Shown: positions 17,540 through 26,828 of the stretch, piece by piece
Layout: each line of letters opens with the position of its first letter
Numbering within the stretch: position 1 is the first letter of the stretch
Assembly: GCF_014192475.1 (NCBI RefSeq)
Contig: NZ_JACHXZ010000001.1
Coordinates: forward strand, 792,110-856,109
Length of the DNA: 64,000 nt
Origin: Simiduia aestuariiviva
GTDB taxonomy: Bacteria > Pseudomonadota > Gammaproteobacteria > Pseudomonadales > Cellvibrionaceae
Reading direction: 5' to 3'
Made by a program: the position numbers and the translations under genes
The notes under the pieces: generated by a model
The model's input: only the letters and a program-made list of their open reading frames with translations
Database searches by the model: none
What the model was told of the DNA's origin: nothing

Positions 17540-19084
17540 CTAGAAGTGCATACCGAGCTGGATGCTGACCCCATACTCATCAAATCGCTCAGATCGCGCA
17601 ACGGCAAAATCGAGGTGGCCCTGGTCAAACCCTATCCCCAATCCCAAAGAGGGCAATTGTGAGTGGTCATATCGATTGATACGGTAGCCGGCCCGCACCG
17701 CCGTTTGTTGCCATAGGTAGTACTCGACACCCACACCGATATATTGCTTTTTGGGATCGAAGCCCAGTGGCTCGTTGGTTGTGAGGTCAACATCGATGCC
17801 CACATTAAAATGATCACCGCGGTAACCCAACCCCGCCCGGGCTATGGGTCGAAAGGTGCGTTTTGTGCCGAGCCTTGATGTGAGTGTAAAGGGAACCACA
17901 TTGCGCACCACAGCGCCCAAATTCCATCGATCGTTTAGCACCCACTCCATACCGATATCGAGGTTGGGCCGTATATAGTTAGTTTGATTTTTCGCCAGTT
18001 GATAGTCTTCAAATTCGATTTGGGCTACCGGCGCGCTAAAGTCGATGAGGGTGATGTCCAACTGTTTAAGGTTCACGCCCAATGTCAGCTGGTCGGGGTA
18101 GAGCTGCCAGGCGCCCCCTAGTGCGGTTTCTTGAATTTCAGCGCCTGATACAAGCACCTCAGATTCGAATGTCTCGGGCGCCTGATAGCGGAGGTAATCG
18201 CGTAAGTCGATATCGCCTAACCCCAATTGTTCTAAGGGGACGCCCTGATTCTGCGCACGAAGTGCCTGGGTCAGGCCGTCCAGATCTATGAAGGGTAAGA
18301 GTACTTGTAGGCTCGGCTCGGTAGCTTCAAATGCGTTAATTAGTTCCGCCACGCCGGGAATATCCTGATAGCTAAGTAGCTCAGAATTTAGGCGGCCATC
18401 TTGGATGGACTGACGGATCAGTGTTTCGATGCGTTGATAATCTATAGCGGCGATTAAGGCTTGTGAGCGTTCACCAAATTCAATGACGTCTGCCGATGCT
18501 CGTGTTATTGCAACCAGTTGTTGCATCCGCAATAAATCGATATCAGCCAGCTCAAATTGTCCGCCCAAAATGGCATAGTGGCGCACGAATAAGCCAGCGC
18601 CCCAGCCGTCGGCAGTATGGCCGACACTGAAACCTGCGGCCGCCGCGGCTCGAATGGGCCGATTAGAGAGTCCTTCTATAGCGCTCACTAGACCCTCACC
18701 CTCGCTAGCCAATGTCCGCAGTTGGTGGGCATCAAGTTGACCATCTTGGAAGGCTGCGCGTGCCGATAGTAAGAGTGCGTCTAGCTTGTCTTCTGAGTAG
18801 TTATCTTGAAATTGGTCTACTCGAGATAAAAAGTCGTCGCGATCAATAAGGCGCGCGCCTAGGTAGAGGTGCGCAAAAGTGCCGTCTAAATGTTCAGTGT
18901 GGGTTTGCGCCAATAGACTGGGGTTAAAAAGTGCGGCATTGGCTGGCCTGCCGGTGGCGACGCCCACGCCACCCATCGCGAGTGTGCGAGCATCAAAGGA
19001 AATAAAGGTAGTGGCCAAACAATGGGCGGGAGCAAACAGCAGCAGTGCAGCTGCTAGAGCTCGATGTTTTAGGGAATTAGACAT
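17540..19084 (-). CDS. TraF-like outer membrane protein (TraF_2 family)
   Basis: A 514-residue protein with a signal peptide (AAALLLFAPAHCLA) and then FDARTLAMGGVGVATGRPAN, the N-terminal signature of proteins often named conjugal transfer protein TraF (PF13729). The C-terminal half alternates aromatic and polar residues and ends in F (SIQLGMHF), as outer membrane barrels do. There are no conjugation genes nearby, so the name is not informative. The frame extends to 19255 but the true start is the ATG at 19084. It lies 46 bp after maiA on the same strand and may be the last gene of that operon. Confidence 0.72.
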   Translation of the reverse strand: MSNSLKHRALAAALLLFAPAHCLATTFISFDARTLAMGGVGVATGRPANAALFNPSLLAQTHTEHLDGTFAHLYLGARLIDRDDFLSRVDQFQDNYSEDKLDALLLSARAAFQDGQLDAHQLRTLASEGEGLVSAIEGLSNRPIRAAAAAGFSVGHTADGWGAGLFVRHYAILGGQFELADIDLLRMQQLVAITRASADVIEFGERSQALIAAIDYQRIETLIRQSIQDGRLNSELLSYQDIPGVAELINAFEATEPSLQVLLPFIDLDGLTQALRAQNQGVPLEQLGLGDIDLRDYLRYQAPETFESEVLVSGAEIQETALGGAWQLYPDQLTLGVNLKQLDITLIDFSAPVAQIEFEDYQLAKNQTNYIRPNLDIGMEWVLNDRWNLGAVVRNVVPFTLTSRLGTKRTFRPIARAGLGYRGDHFNVGIDVDLTTNEPLGFDPKKQYIGVGVEYYLWQQTAVRAGYRINRYDHSQLPSLGLGIGFDQGHLDFAVARSERFDEYGVSIQLGMHF

Positions 19085-19130
19085 GGCCCAAGTATAACCG
19101 ACACAGCGAGTGTGTCGGCATTGCAATGGG

Positions 19131-19766
19131 TCATTTTGGCGCGTCTGGCTGTTGCTCAGGGCTTGCGTCGATAAAAGCGGGGAGGGTGTTGCAGTGTTCA
19201 GCGATGGCCTGCACTTTGGGGAAGGCAGACAGGTCCACGTTGAACCGTTTGGCATTGTAGACCTGTGGTACTAAGCACACGTCTGCCAAAGTGGGGCTGT
19301 CGCCAAAACAAAATGCCCCCGCAGTCTGCGTGAGTTGGCTTTCTAGTGCTGCGAACCCCGTTTGAATCCAGTGGGCGTACCACTGATTTTTCTGGGTGTC
19401 CTCCAAGGCCAAGTCCCCTGTTAGGTATTTGAGTACGCGCAGGTTATTGAGGGGGTGGATGTCGCAGGCCAGTGCGAGGGCAAAGGCTCTAATTTGCGCT
19501 TGCTGCCAGGCGTCGCCCGGCAACAGCGCGGGCGTTGGATGTTGGCTCTCTAGGTATTCAATGATAGCGAGGGATTGTGTTAACAATCCCTGCTCTGTGG
19601 CCAGCGCAGGCACCAAACCCTGTGGGTTAAGTGCTGTGTAGGTGGCCTGTTGTTGTTCACCCTTGATCAGCGATACAGGCACTTGTTCGGCCGCAATGCC
19701 TTTCAAGTTGAGTGCAATGCGCACTCGGTAGGCTGCTGATGAGCGAAAGTAGCCGTAGAGTTTCAT
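19131..19766 (-). CDS. maiA: Maleylacetoacetate isomerase
   Basis: A 211-residue glutathione S-transferase of the zeta class that converts maleylacetoacetate to fumarylacetoacetate in tyrosine and phenylalanine degradation. The active-site loop SSAAYRVRIALN appears near residue 10, followed by the thioredoxin-like half with NPQGLVPAL and a helical C-terminal half with CDIHPLNNLRVL. It lies 16 bp after fumarylacetoacetase, completing the pathway in order. Confidence 0.94.
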   Translation of the reverse strand: MKLYGYFRSSAAYRVRIALNLKGIAAEQVPVSLIKGEQQQATYTALNPQGLVPALATEQGLLTQSLAIIEYLESQHPTPALLPGDAWQQAQIRAFALALACDIHPLNNLRVLKYLTGDLALEDTQKNQWYAHWIQTGFAALESQLTQTAGAFCFGDSPTLADVCLVPQVYNAKRFNVDLSAFPKVQAIAEHCNTLPAFIDASPEQQPDAPK

Positions 19767-19782
19767 GTGCGTTCCCGCCTAC

Positions 19783-20793
19783 TTAGCCGTTTTTGATCAG
19801 GGTTTGGTCGATCGTACCAAAAATGGAATTGCCCGATTTATCCAGCATTTCAATTTTGACGCGGTCGCCAAACTTCATAAAACCGGTGCTGGGTTTGCCA
19901 TCGCGAATGGTTTCGATCATGCGAATTTCGGCAATACAGGAATAGCCCACGCCGCCCTCTTCGATAGATGTGCCGTGGCCTGTACCTTGTTTATTGGACA
20001 CTGTACCTGAACCGATCACCGCGCCCGCGCCGATGTTGCGCGATTTGGTCACGTGCGCAATGAGCTGGCCAAAATGAAAGGTCATGTCGGTGCCGGCGTC
20101 GGGTTTACCAAAGGGCTTGCCGTTGAGGTACGACAGCAGGGGCAGTGATACCTTGCCGCCATCCCACGCATCACCGAGTTCGTCGGGCGTTACTGCCACA
20201 GGTGAAAATGCCGATGCGGGTTTTGACTGGAAAAACCCAAACCCTTTCGCCAGTTCGCCGGGAATTAATCCGCGCAGTGACACGTCGTTTACCAGCATTA
20301 ACAGTTTGATGTGTTGTTTGGCGTTGTCGGCGTCGGTGCTCATTGGCACGTCATCGGTGATGATGGCAATTTCGCCTTCGAAATCCACGCCCCATTCATC
20401 GCTGGGCAGCGGAATATCGTCGCGCGGGCCGATAAAATCGTCGGAGCCTCCCTGATACATCAACGGGTCGGTCCAAAAGGTTTCTGGCATTTCTGCATTG
20501 CGCGCTTTGCGAACCAGTTCTACGTGATTCACATAGGCGCTGCCGTCAGCCCATTGGTAGGCTCTGGGTAGCGGTGAAGCGCAGGCACTTTCTTCAAAAG
20601 CAAAGGTGTTGGCGGCTTTGCCGGCATTCAGCTCAGTGTAAAGCGCTTGCAGTTTGGGCTCCATAGTAGCCCAGTCATCCAGTGCCGCCTGCAGCGTCGG
20701 TGCAATGTGCGTGGCTTTTACCGCTTGGGTTAAGTCGCGACTAACGACAATCAGTGCGCCGTCACGGCCGTGCTTAAGTGATGCAAGTTTCAT
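19783..20793 (-). CDS. Fumarylacetoacetase
   Basis: A 336-residue hydrolase that splits fumarylacetoacetate into fumarate and acetoacetate, the final step of tyrosine breakdown. The FAH fold is shown by the metal-binding stretch EWGVDFEGEIAIITDDV and by NDVSLRGLIPGELAKGFGFF and the GSGTVSNKQGTGHG loop. It is shorter than the mammalian enzyme and matches the bacterial type found next to hmgA. It lies 42 bp after hmgA. Confidence 0.93.
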   Translation of the reverse strand: MKLASLKHGRDGALIVVSRDLTQAVKATHIAPTLQAALDDWATMEPKLQALYTELNAGKAANTFAFEESACASPLPRAYQWADGSAYVNHVELVRKARNAEMPETFWTDPLMYQGGSDDFIGPRDDIPLPSDEWGVDFEGEIAIITDDVPMSTDADNAKQHIKLLMLVNDVSLRGLIPGELAKGFGFFQSKPASAFSPVAVTPDELGDAWDGGKVSLPLLSYLNGKPFGKPDAGTDMTFHFGQLIAHVTKSRNIGAGAVIGSGTVSNKQGTGHGTSIEEGGVGYSCIAEIRMIETIRDGKPSTGFMKFGDRVKIEMLDKSGNSIFGTIDQTLIKNG

Positions 20794-20835
20794 ATTCTGA
20801 ATCCCTGTTGTGGCCAGCCTGGCTGGCGTGAAAAT

Positions 20836-22131
20836 TTATGGGCGAAAATGTTTTTTTAACGAATTCCAACAAGCCACGTAGTTTTGCTGACGGAGCTCGG
20901 TTGTCATTGCAAAATGGGTGGGGGTAAAGGCATAGCGCGATTCAAACATAAACGCCATGGTGTTTTCATAACGCTGAGGCTGCAGCTCGGCATTACTCGC
21001 TTTTTCAAACACGTCGGCCTCTGGGCCGTGTGGGCTCATGCAGTTGTGCAAGCTGGCGCCACCGGGTTCAAAGCCTTTTTCCTTGGCGTCGTAGACGCCG
21101 TGAATCAGGCCCATGAATTCACTCATAATATTGCGGTGATACCACGGCGGGCGAAAAGTCTTTTCCGCCACCATCCAGCGCGGTGGAAAGATGACGAAAT
21201 CACAGTTGGCCACGCCCGGGGTGTCTGAGGGAGATGTGAGCACCGTAAATATGGATGGATCCGGGTGATCGAAACTGACGGTGTTGATGACGTTAAAGCG
21301 GGACAAATCGTATTTGTAGGGCGCTGAGTTGCCGGTCCAAGCCACCACATCCAGGGGCGAGTGGCCCAATGTGGCTTGGAAAAAATTGCCACCGTATTTA
21401 CAGATTAAATCGAATTGCCCTTCGCGATCTTCGTAGGCCGCCACAGGGTATTGAAAATCGCGGTCGTTGGCGTAGCCATTGGCGCCCACCGGCCCGCGCT
21501 CTGGCAGCTCGAAGCAGGCCCCGTAATTTTCACACATGTAGCCTCGCGCCTGTGCATCTTGCAGTGCCACACGAAACTTCATGCCCCGTGGGATGACCGC
21601 TATCTCGCCCGGCGCGACGTCTAATCGCCCGCACTCAGTGTGCAAAATCAAACCGCCGGCTTCGGGCACGAGCAATAGCTCGCCATCGGCGTTATAAAAG
21701 AAACGGTCGGTCATGGATTGGTTGGCGAGGTAGATGTGAATGCCCAGGCCGATTTGGGTGGCGGCGTCACCGTTGGCTGCGAGCGTGACCAGACCATCGA
21801 CAAAATCCGTGGGAGTTGATGGCATGGGCAGCGCAGACCAGCGCAGCATATTGGGAACCGGTACCTGCTCGGTAATGGGGCCGGTGCGAACCAGTTGGCT
21901 GGCCTGAGAGTAGGGTTGGTAGTCGCTCTGTACCGCCGAGGGGCGAATACGGTAGAACCAGGTGCGGCGATTGTGCGCGCGCGGGGCGGTAAATGCCGTA
22001 CTTGAAAATTGTTCTGTATAAAGGCCGTAAGCCACTTTTTGTGGATTGAACTGACCCACCGGCAGTGCCCCTGGCAGGGCCTCTGTCTCGTGTTCATTGT
22101 TAAAGCCGGTCAAATAAGACACAGATTCCAT
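20836..22131 (-). CDS. hmgA: Homogentisate 1,2-dioxygenase
   Basis: A 431-residue non-haem iron enzyme that opens the ring of homogentisate to maleylacetoacetate. Recognised by [19 protein letters not shown] at the start, the iron site region [19 protein letters not shown], and the [14 protein letters not shown] stretch. It is the first gene of the operon with fumarylacetoacetase and maiA, and a palindromic site lies just upstream at 22168-22187. Confidence 0.96.
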   Translation of the reverse strand: MESVSYLTGFNNEHETEALPGALPVGQFNPQKVAYGLYTEQFSSTAFTAPRAHNRRTWFYRIRPSAVQSDYQPYSQASQLVRTGPITEQVPVPNMLRWSALPMPSTPTDFVDGLVTLAANGDAATQIGLGIHIYLANQSMTDRFFYNADGELLLVPEAGGLILHTECGRLDVAPGEIAVIPRGMKFRVALQDAQARGYMCENYGACFELPERGPVGANGYANDRDFQYPVAAYEDREGQFDLICKYGGNFFQATLGHSPLDVVAWTGNSAPYKYDLSRFNVINTVSFDHPDPSIFTVLTSPSDTPGVANCDFVIFPPRWMVAEKTFRPPWYHRNIMSEFMGLIHGVYDAKEKGFEPGGASLHNCMSPHGPEADVFEKASNAELQPQRYENTMAFMFESRYAFTPTHFAMTTELRQQNYVACWNSLKKHFRP

Positions 22132-22167
22132 ACAGGTTTGGCTCGATCAATTTTTGGTGCGCCCAAT

Positions 22168-22187
22168 TTAGTTACATTTGTAACCAA
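22168..22187 (-). promoter_or_regulatory. Candidate operator upstream of hmgA
   Basis: TTAGTTACATTTGTAACCAA is a near-perfect inverted repeat (one mismatch), centred about 46 bp upstream of the hmgA start codon. No regulator gene of this operon lies in the window. The position suits a repressor that responds to homogentisate, which is inference. Confidence 0.55.
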
Positions 22188-22285
22188 TGTCAAATGCAGA
22201 CTAGTGACGGTTGGCTGTCAATGGCCACCGCCTCTAAGATGGGACGCGCCGGTACGCCAAACATGATTCTCTTTAAACCGTTGGG

Positions 22286-23833
22286 CTAAGGATTTTGGTT
22301 GAGCGCGGGATCGTTAAATTGCCCCTGATTGTCGACGCCCAGCATGAACTTCGCAACCGCCAAACGTAGCTCTGGCGATAGATAGTTTTGCGCGGGCATT
22401 TCCGGATAGTCTTCGCGCTTTTTAATGGGCTTGGCAATATAGTCAGCCAGCCCTTCGGGGTTATCCATGTAGAGCGCTTGAATGATTTGTACCGGCGGCC
22501 CAATCATTCGCACATTGTAGGCATGGCAGCCTGTGCAAATGCCATAGTAAGCCATCTTGCCTTTTTCCGTATCGGTGAAGGGGTGGGGTTCAGCTGGCTC
22601 AGGTAAAAGATAGGATACGGTGCCGTGGGTATCGGAAAAGTTACACCGACCGTAATCGTCGAGCCCCAGTGTGACGTATTTGCCTGGGTCTAAGATGCAG
22701 CTATCCGCACTTGTACCGACATTGACAATATCCACATCGTTTTTTATCAAATTCACCAGTTTCAAGGCGGATATTTCATTAATGGGTTGGTAGCCGTTGT
22801 TAAACATGACATTGTTTAAAATTGCGACTTGGTCCGAGTTCGGGTCGGACTCTGGATCTAGCGAAATGTTGGCAAAGCTTTGGTGGTCGGTGATAACAAT
22901 TCCTACATTTTTGTTGTTGGTAATGATGTTGCCTTCGATGGTGACTTGATCGGCAGCCATTACCACAATGCCGGAACCTGAAGGTACGCCTGCAACAATT
23001 GATCCTGGTGCACCAAAGTTCACGTGATTGTTATCGGAAATAAAATTATTTCGAATGATCACATCGTAGGTGGTTTTAATGGGTAGCCCGGGTGTAATAA
23101 ACGCTAAAATGCCGCCGGTGTTGTTATAAACTTTGTTGTTTTCGACGATGGCGTGCCGTGTATTTTCAATTTCTATGCCCGCGACATTTTCGAACACTTC
23201 GTTATTGTTCACGTGAATGTTATCGCACATGCCAACGTAAATGGCGGCGTCTTCAATACCGCTCAAAATGTTGCGCTCAATTAAGCCGTTTTTCCCAAGC
23301 TGCGGAAAAATTCCGTACACACCAGTATCGATCACGTGATTATTTCGAATTAAGAAATTATTGCCGGCTTGGCCCATGATGGCATTGCCTTTGTAGTGCG
23401 TGATTCGAAAGTTTTCCACGGTGATATTGTTGCCCGAATAGAGTATCGCATCATTGAGTGTGTGATTGCCTTCGAGTATGGGCCAGTGGCCACGTTGAAT
23501 AACCCCGGTCAGCCAGATGTCATCTTTGTCGATATAAACAGTTTCCTGATATGTGCCTGGGTATACGCGAATGATGTCGCCTGAGCTTGCGCGTTTTACC
23601 GCTGCTTGAATGGATTCGCCGTTGAATACATCGATGGTTGTGCCTGTGCCGGATGCACCCACTGACGCATCGAGTGCTGTGCCAGCGGTAATTCTTGCAG
23701 CGGCGTTACTGGTATAACGATCGGCATCGCCCACTAACGCTACGGGACTGTTGGTGGCCAGATGTTGGCCCAGCCAAAATCCACCGACTAATAAGCCTGC
23801 GGAAATCAGAACTGCAAATAGTTTATTGCTCAA
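22286..23833 (-). CDS. Parallel beta-helix protein with C-terminal cytochrome c domain
   Basis: A 515-residue exported protein. It has an N-terminal hydrophobic anchor (LFAVLISAGLLVGGFWL), then a right-handed parallel beta-helix (about 70-350) rich in short N-rich repeats such as NNFLIRNNHVIDTG and NNKVYNNTGG. The C-terminal end (about 415-515) holds one haem site, CTGCH, with a downstream MPAQNYLSPELRLA ligand region. It resembles the TIGR03805-type beta-helix family. The start codon is TTG with a gggag ribosome site. It follows a MauG-like gene by 12 bp and may be part of a periplasmic redox complex of unknown function. Confidence 0.8.
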   Translation of the reverse strand: MSNKLFAVLISAGLLVGGFWLGQHLATNSPVALVGDADRYTSNAAARITAGTALDASVGASGTGTTIDVFNGESIQAAVKRASSGDIIRVYPGTYQETVYIDKDDIWLTGVIQRGHWPILEGNHTLNDAILYSGNNITVENFRITHYKGNAIMGQAGNNFLIRNNHVIDTGVYGIFPQLGKNGLIERNILSGIEDAAIYVGMCDNIHVNNNEVFENVAGIEIENTRHAIVENNKVYNNTGGILAFITPGLPIKTTYDVIIRNNFISDNNHVNFGAPGSIVAGVPSGSGIVVMAADQVTIEGNIITNNKNVGIVITDHQSFANISLDPESDPNSDQVAILNNVMFNNGYQPINEISALKLVNLIKNDVDIVNVGTSADSCILDPGKYVTLGLDDYGRCNFSDTHGTVSYLLPEPAEPHPFTDTEKGKMAYYGICTGCHAYNVRMIGPPVQIIQALYMDNPEGLADYIAKPIKKREDYPEMPAQNYLSPELRLAVAKFMLGVDNQGQFNDPALNQNP

Positions 23834-23845
23834 GATCGTTCTCCC

Positions 23846-25039
23846 TTAATTTTTTAGATGCTTACTAGTCAATGTATCCGCTAACGGTGATGGAAGGACT
23901 CCAATAGGTGGCAGCCCGGAGGGCAGTGCTTTAGGAATCGGCGGTGTGAATTGTTCATCTGTTAGTGTGTGCATAAATGCGACGAGTTGGTCCAACTCTT
24001 CATCGGTAAGATTAGGCTCCCAAATGTGCCAATGAAGCAGCAGTTCCTTTTTACGTTCGGTATCGAGGGCATGCCCTCTGCCGTTGGTATAGAATTGAGC
24101 TGCTTCTTTCAATGATTTGAACACACCATTGTGCATGTAGGGCGCGGTGCGGGCGATATTGCGCAGGCTCGGCACTTTGAAGCCACCCTTCCAACTAGGG
24201 TTGTTAAAAATAGTGCCCGCGCCATAGTCAAAGGATTGCCCCATTGGTTCCGCTACGCCGATAACCGCAATTTGCTGGTTAGTAAATAATGGCGGGGTAT
24301 GGCATTCAGCGCAGCGGGCTACGAAAGATCTAAAAATATTTAGCCCCGCTATTTCGGTGTCAGACAGCGCGTCTTGGTGCCCGTGTGCATATCTGTCGTA
24401 GCGGCTGTTAAGAGAGACTAGTGATGTTTCAAAGGCTGCTACGGCTGCGTAGATTTGGTCGAGGGTAATGTGTTGGTTGGCGTTGGGAAATGCGACGCTA
24501 AATAGATGTTTGTAGCTTTCGTTGCTATTCAGCTTTTGCAGCAGTGCCGCTGGCGTGGTGCCCATTTCCCGTGGCGAATAGAGTGGGCCTTGCATTTGCG
24601 CCTCTAAACTTGTGGCGCGGGCATCCCAAAAAAAGCGCGTTAAAAATGCCATGTTCCAAAGGCTGGGAGCGGCGCGGTGATTGCTTGCGCCGTTGATGCC
24701 TAGGGGGGTTGCGCGACCATCTGCGAAGCCAAGCGCTGGATGGTGGCAGCTGGCGCATGACAAAGTGTTATCCCCTGAAAGTAGGGGGTCAAAAAATAGT
24801 AATCTGCCTAAATCAATTTGTTGTGGGCTAAAGCCATCGCGCCGGCTGGGCAGCGCTGTTTTTAAGCCCCCAACGCCTTGTCCATAAAGCGAGTTGTATT
24901 GATCGTAAAGGCTGTGTAATTGACATTGATTGTTGGGCGTGAGTTCGAATCCGGGGGGGCATCGATCACTTAGCGCAATATTCGCAGCCAAGTCTAAGGG
25001 CCAAGCGAAAAGACAAAAAAATGCAAAAAATATTCTCAT
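23846..25039 (-). CDS. MauG-like di-haem cytochrome c peroxidase family protein
   Basis: A 397-residue exported protein with a signal peptide and two haem c sites, CASCH and CAECH, spaced as in bacterial di-haem peroxidases. Supporting motifs are LGRLLFFDPLLSGDNTLSC and FKVPSLRNIARTAPYMHNG. The family includes hydrogen peroxide reductases and MauG-type oxidases; which one this is cannot be said. Its start overlaps the stop of the cytochrome c4-like gene (ATGA), and it precedes the beta-helix/cytochrome gene. Confidence 0.88.
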   Translation of the reverse strand: MRIFFAFFCLFAWPLDLAANIALSDRCPPGFELTPNNQCQLHSLYDQYNSLYGQGVGGLKTALPSRRDGFSPQQIDLGRLLFFDPLLSGDNTLSCASCHHPALGFADGRATPLGINGASNHRAAPSLWNMAFLTRFFWDARATSLEAQMQGPLYSPREMGTTPAALLQKLNSNESYKHLFSVAFPNANQHITLDQIYAAVAAFETSLVSLNSRYDRYAHGHQDALSDTEIAGLNIFRSFVARCAECHTPPLFTNQQIAVIGVAEPMGQSFDYGAGTIFNNPSWKGGFKVPSLRNIARTAPYMHNGVFKSLKEAAQFYTNGRGHALDTERKKELLLHWHIWEPNLTDEELDQLVAFMHTLTDEQFTPPIPKALPSGLPPIGVLPSPLADTLTSKHLKN

Positions 25040-25635
25040 CGACCGATAGTATTTATATATGCCAACACGTCGCGTAAGTCATCGTTGCTAAGGTGTGTGG
25101 ACATCATCTTCATTTGTCGGCCGGGTTTATCTTCTGGGTGACTGCCTCGCGCGCCGGTTTTAAACAGCGTAAATTGACGCGCTAAATAGGCATCGCCCAC
25201 GCCTGCCAATGCCGGCGCCTTGAGTGCTTCGTTGCCTTGACCGTTGGGCCCATGACAAGCGCCGCATTTCATATTGTAGAGTTTGTAGCCCTTGTCGGCA
25301 TCGCCACTGATAGTCACGGCGGGCTGGGTTCGCGGGAGGTTTGCGAGAAACAGGCTGACGGATTGAACGGCTGCCTCACTTGGCAGTATGCCTGCCATGG
25401 CTCGCATTTGTTGGGCTAAGGTGTCGCTCTGATCACCGCCCCGTATACCAGACTTAAAATAGTTCAATTGCCTTGCTAAATAGGTCGCAGATTGTCCCGC
25501 TAATGCGGGTGCTTGCATCGCGGCATTGCCTTCACCTTGAGCGCCATGGCAAGAGGCACAGGTTTGGTAGTGTGGCGATGCAAAAGTAAGTGCTGAAGTG
25601 CATGACAAAAGTATGAATAAATGGCGAAGCTGCAT
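25036..25635 (-). CDS. Cytochrome c4-like di-haem protein
   Basis: A 199-residue exported protein with a signal peptide and two homologous halves, each with a haem c site: CASCHGAQGEGN and CGACHGPNGQGN, and paired APALAGQSATYLARQL and APALAGVGDAYLARQF segments. Cytochromes c4 shuttle electrons to oxidases or peroxidases in the periplasm. As first gene of the three-gene cluster it could feed electrons to the MauG-like protein. Confidence 0.9.
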   Translation of the reverse strand: MQLRHLFILLSCTSALTFASPHYQTCASCHGAQGEGNAAMQAPALAGQSATYLARQLNYFKSGIRGGDQSDTLAQQMRAMAGILPSEAAVQSVSLFLANLPRTQPAVTISGDADKGYKLYNMKCGACHGPNGQGNEALKAPALAGVGDAYLARQFTLFKTGARGSHPEDKPGRQMKMMSTHLSNDDLRDVLAYINTIGR

Positions 25636-25923
25636 GGTCGGACATTCCTTAGCTTTCCAATGGGCTCACGGCAAGCATAGTTATTTTTGGTTGGTACATT
25701 CGTGCCACCTATGCCCCATGAATTATACATGGCTACAGCAACCAGTGAAGGCAAGCGCGTCAAATTGTCACCCCAGCATACGGATTGGCAGCGAATTTTG
25801 TGCGGTCGCGTCAACTGTAGGAAATAAGATTGCCTAGGCTTTCTGCATCAGCTATTCATTGTGCGCACAGGTGTCGGCACTGAATCGATGCAACACCGGT
25901 GACGAGTGGGGTGTAATGGCAAT
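25636..25923. other. Gene-free gap before the cytochrome operon
   Basis: No gene or structured element that I can support. It should hold the promoter of the cytochrome operon on the minus strand, but I saw no clear -35/-10 pair. Confidence 0.5.
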
Positions 25924-25952
25924 AAAAAAGCCCGGCGTTACCGGGCTTTTTT
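25924..25952 (-). terminator. Terminator of the TetR-family gene
   Basis: The inverted repeat aaaaaagcccgg facing ccgggctttttt is symmetric, so it can work in both directions. It begins 2 bp after the stop codon of the TetR-family gene. Confidence 0.9.
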
Positions 25953-25953
25953 A

Positions 25954-26649
25954 TTAGCGTTTGACGGCCAGCGCGAGCAGCTGGCCAATCATTCTGCGAA
26001 GTGATTTCTGGGCCATCTCCATGGCCATGATTTCATCGCCAAGCAGCAGCTGATACTCCATGAACAAAATGACACCGTGCACGATGTGTGCATCCGCCTC
26101 CGGTTCTTTAGAGCCTAAGAGCTTAAAGAAATTCATAATGCTGGTGGTGATATTCGCTTGTGGAATGCACGCCGTGCGCACCAGTGCCGGGTTGCGCAAG
26201 GCTTCCGTTTTAAATGAATGCTCTATGACTCGTCGGTCACGATCGGCAATTTGCGCTTTGATGTGATTGACCATGGCGTTGGTAAGGCCAGTGACGAGTA
26301 CATCAAAAATTTGTGGATCGGCGAGGTTGGCACCTTTCAGCTTATCGAGCGCGGCGAGTCCCGTTTCGGCTAGCGCTTCGGTTTGCTTTAGGCTGTCTTG
26401 AGCAAACAGGTTAAACGCATCAGAAACTAATTCATGAATATCTTTAAAGTAGTAGGTAGTTGCGGCAAGAGGCACATCGGCTTCTTTCGCGATGGCCCTG
26501 TGACGAACGCCGCGAATCCCATCGCGGACGACTATCCGTAGTGTAGCTTCGAGAATAGCCCTGCGTCTTTCGCGGCTATCGGCTCGTTGAGCCTTTCTTC
26601 CCTGAAACTCAATTGTGTCAGCTTTAGTGGTGCTAATTGCTGCTGTCAT
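25954..26649 (-). CDS. TetR family transcriptional regulator
   Basis: A protein of about 231 residues. The N-terminal helix-turn-helix is seen in RRRAILEATLRIVVRDGIRG and HRAIAKEADVPLAATTYYF. The C-terminal ligand-binding half is helical with no recognisable ligand signature. Start 26649 has a gaggga-type ribosome site; an upstream ATG at 26712 would add 21 residues with a poor match. Targets are unknown. It stands alone between the cytochrome operon and rsxE on the same strand as both, 180 bp from rsxE. Confidence 0.88.
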   Translation of the reverse strand: MTAAISTTKADTIEFQGRKAQRADSRERRRAILEATLRIVVRDGIRGVRHRAIAKEADVPLAATTYYFKDIHELVSDAFNLFAQDSLKQTEALAETGLAALDKLKGANLADPQIFDVLVTGLTNAMVNHIKAQIADRDRRVIEHSFKTEALRNPALVRTACIPQANITTSIMNFFKLLGSKEPEADAHIVHGVILFMEYQLLLGDEIMAMEMAQKSLRRMIGQLLALAVKR

Positions 26650-26828
26650 TCCCTTTCCCTCAGTAGTGGTATTGCCCGGGCCCTCATCCTTACATCGAGA
26701 CTGACTAGTCACTAATGTGGGCCACTTACTTTCGGGACACTACGTTGGCCTCCCGATTTTTTATGATTCCGCATTGTAACCATAATTCGGGAGATGAGAA
26801 GAAGGGATCGCAGCAAAATGCGAACTCG

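Noticed and set aside
17540-19255. Conjugation or plasmid transfer region
   Set aside because: The TraF-like name is a family label; no other transfer genes are nearby.
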